A stretch of DNA of 42,008 nucleotides from Actinomycetota bacterium. GTDB taxonomy: Bacteria; Actinomycetota; Thermoleophilia; Solirubrobacterales; Solirubrobacteraceae. Position numbers and translations under genes: made by a program. Where the stretch lies: contig VAYS01000033.1 of NCBI GenBank assembly GCA_005883215.1, forward strand, positions 1-42,008, read 5' to 3'. Below the pieces are notes generated by a model. The model was not told the DNA's origin and made no database searches. It worked only from the letters and a program-made list of their open reading frames with translations. Shown here piece after piece: positions 40,496-42,008 of the stretch (positions within the stretch are counted from its first letter, which is position 1; every line of letters starts with the position of its first letter).

Positions 40496-41257
40496 TCAGG
40501 CCGCCACGCGCGCCGGCGCGGACGTGCTCGGTCGCAGCCCCCGCCGCAGCAGGAAGCGCGGGTGGACCTGGGTCAGCCGCCACGCCTGCACCGAGGAGGC
40601 GCCGGCGCCGAGCGCGAGGTCAAAGCCCAGCCGGACCGTGTGCTCACGGGAGCCCGGGTGGGCATCGGAGGCGAGCAGGTGGGCGCTTCCGGAGCGCAGC
40701 AGCGCGACCGCCGCCTCTTGCACGTAGAGCCCGTGGTTTCCCAGCAGCGAGCAGACGTTGACCTGGATCACCGCCCCCAATTCGAGCGCGGGTGCCAGGC
40801 GCGCCATGCCCTCCTCGATTCCTCCCGCCGCCCGCTCGGGGTGGGCGACGACCACGCCGAACCCGCGGCGCTGGAGGTCGCGCGCGAGCTCGGTGAAGTC
40901 GCCGTCGATCCCCGCAAAGGGCGCCTCGAGTAGCAGCCACCGTCGCCCCGCCGGACCCTGGGCGAGCAGCTCGAGCTCGTCGTCGCCCAGGTGCCCCGCG
41001 CGACGCGGGTGCAGCTCGCCCCCCGGGTGCAGACGCACCCCCAGGCCCTCGGCGTCGATGGCGCCCTGCAGTTGGGCGGTGAGACCCGCGACCTCGCCGG
41101 GCTCGATCCGACGGTCGTTGCAGATGTGGGGCGTGACGGCGGCCTCGCGCACGCCCTCGGTCGCCATGCGCCGGGCGTAGGCGAGGGCCTCATCGACGTC
41201 CCGCGCGCCGTCGTCGATCCCGGGCAGCAGGTGCAGGTGCAAGTCCACATAGGACAT
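40496..41257 (-). CDS. CpsB/CapC-type PHP-domain tyrosine phosphatase
   Basis: This 253-residue protein has the PHP metal-binding motifs in order: 'YVDLHLHLLPGIDDGARD' at the N-terminus, 'AVTPHICNDRR', 'GELHPRR', 'VVVAHPERA' and 'LLASDAHPGSREHT' near the end. This is the Mn-dependent protein-tyrosine phosphatase family (CpsB, YwqE, CapC) that dephosphorylates BY-kinases controlling capsule and exopolysaccharide export. No BY-kinase or polysaccharide genes are in the window. A ribosome binding site (GAGAGGAAG on the minus strand) precedes the ATG. Confidence 0.9.
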   Translation of the reverse strand: MSYVDLHLHLLPGIDDGARDVDEALAYARRMATEGVREAAVTPHICNDRRIEPGEVAGLTAQLQGAIDAEGLGVRLHPGGELHPRRAGHLGDDELELLAQGPAGRRWLLLEAPFAGIDGDFTELARDLQRRGFGVVVAHPERAAGGIEEGMARLAPALELGAVIQVNVCSLLGNHGLYVQEAAVALLRSGSAHLLASDAHPGSREHTVRLGFDLALGAGASSVQAWRLTQVHPRFLLRRGLRPSTSAPARVAA

Positions 41258-41275
41258 TGCGCTTCCTCTCTTTCT

Positions 41276-41298
41276 CGACGGGTCGTCGTTGCCCGTCG
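41276..41298. other. Hairpin in the CpsB/MscS divergent gap
   Basis: CGACGGG (41276-41282) and CCCGTCG (41292-41298) form a seven-base stem with a nine-base loop, 18 bases upstream of the minus-strand CpsB start. It may lie in its leader or be an operator. The rest of this 142-base divergent gap shows no clear feature. Confidence 0.35.
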
Positions 41299-41399
41299 CT
41301 ATCCGTCATCGTTGAGTTCGGCGCTCACGCTAGCAGCGCACAGCCGGCGCGAAAGCGGGCGTTCACGGCTTCTTTACCGTCGTCGGCGATCATGCACCG

Positions 41400-42008
41400 A
41401 TGCCCCCGCGACGAATATTTGAGACCCAATCCCACGCCTGGCGCGAGGCGGGACTGGCCCGGCAGCTGACCACCGCCGCGGTCCGGCGGGCCCGGGTGGA
41501 GGCGCTGATCCTGATCCCGGTCTTCGTCGCCGTCCTGGTCGCCTACAACGAGCGCCAGAGCCTGCTCGGCGTCGACCTGCCGGTTCGGGTGGCGGCGGTG
41601 ATCGTCCTGGTCGTCCTCGGCTGGGCGATCGCGCGCGACATCGGACGCGCCGCCGGCCCCACCCTGTTTCGCCGCCTGGATCCGGCGACGGCGGGAACGG
41701 TGGGCTTTCTGCTGCGGCTGACGACGATCATCGTCGCCGTCGTCGTCGCTTTGCACATCGCCGGCGTCGACCCCCGCACGCTGGCGGTCGGCGGCGCCTT
41801 CACCGCGGTGGTGCTGGGGCTCGCCGCCCAGCAGACGCTGGGCAACCTGATCGCCGGCACCGTGCTGCTCAGCGCACGGCCCTTCCGCGTGGGAGAGCGC
41901 GTGCGCTTTCAGGCGGGTGCACTGGGCGGGCGCCTGGAGGGGGTCGTCTCGAGCCTGGGCCTGCTGTACACCACGCTGGTGACCGGCGACGACGCGATCA
42001 TGGTGCCC
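41400..42008 (+). CDS. MscS family mechanosensitive channel, 5' part only
   Basis: From ATG 41400 an open frame runs to the window edge (203 codons, no stop). It has four hydrophobic stretches: 'VEALILIPVFVAVLVAY', 'VRVAAVIVLVVLGWAIA', 'GFLLRLTTIIVAVVVALHIAG', and the pore helix 'AFTAVVLGLAAQQTLGNL' followed by 'IAGTVLLSARPFRVGERVRF'. The last block is the MscS TM3 and beta-domain entry signature, in which Gly/Ala packing lines the pore. MscS-type channels release solutes at osmotic downshock. No strong ribosome binding site is seen. The beta and C-terminal domains lie outside the window. Confidence 0.85.
   Translation, partial: MPPRRIFETQSHAWREAGLARQLTTAAVRRARVEALILIPVFVAVLVAYNERQSLLGVDLPVRVAAVIVLVVLGWAIARDIGRAAGPTLFRRLDPATAGTVGFLLRLTTIIVAVVVALHIAGVDPRTLAVGGAFTAVVLGLAAQQTLGNLIAGTVLLSARPFRVGERVRFQAGALGGRLEGVVSSLGLLYTTLVTGDDAIMVP

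Overview
The window is very GC-rich (roughly 70-75% by eye), uses many GTG and TTG starts, and packs genes tightly with 4-base stop/start overlaps. The protein content points to a high-GC actinobacterium, most likely class Thermoleophilia (Solirubrobacterales or relatives). The clues are a six-gene MCE operon, many exported proteins with Arg/Lys-rich linkers and Cys-flanked Ig-like C-terminal domains, a class III cyclase with an N-terminal regulatory region, and DUF4333 and RemA-like small proteins. Taxonomy is inferred from style and family content only; there is no rRNA or other marker gene, and I see no tRNA, CRISPR array, insertion sequence or prophage.

Left part (1-13.4 kb): the 3' end of a hemolysin III gene, a RemA-like small protein, a secreted LanC-fold protein without zinc ligands, a secreted Cys-rich protein, and a minus-strand MFS transporter. 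Divergent from the transporter, and preceded by a 25-bp tandem duplication and a strong ribosome binding site, is a run of six MCE/MlaD genes (4.9-13.3 kb). No YrbE/MlaE permease or ATPase gene accompanies them.

Middle (13.4-26 kb): a persulfide dioxygenase-rhodanese fusion, a DUF4333 lipoprotein, a membrane-anchored hypothetical, a cold-shock protein, a translationally coupled sedolisin and 3D-domain pair, and a secreted phosphoesterase. Next comes a tetR gene with an apparent frameshift, divergent from an alpha/beta hydrolase and an acyl-CoA dehydrogenase. The tetR/hydrolase gap holds three palindromic operator-like sites repeated every 16 bp. A class III adenylate cyclase follows.

Right part (26-42 kb): a minus-strand operon of a Tat-exported amine oxidase, a beta-propeller-like protein, a second phosphoesterase, a lipoprotein and a NYN nuclease. 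The propeller and phosphoesterase frames are fused with no stop codon between them. Then come a VOC / FAD oxidoreductase / carboxylate-amine ligase operon, a GlxA regulator coupled to a DJ-1/PfpI protein, a YqgE protein with an NlpC/P60-like lipoprotein upstream of it, several small proteins, an undecaprenyl-pyrophosphate phosphatase, a CpsB-type PHP phosphatase, and the 5' end of an MscS channel cut by the window edge. Envelope work dominates: lipid transport, wall remodelling, exported hydrolases and osmotic release.
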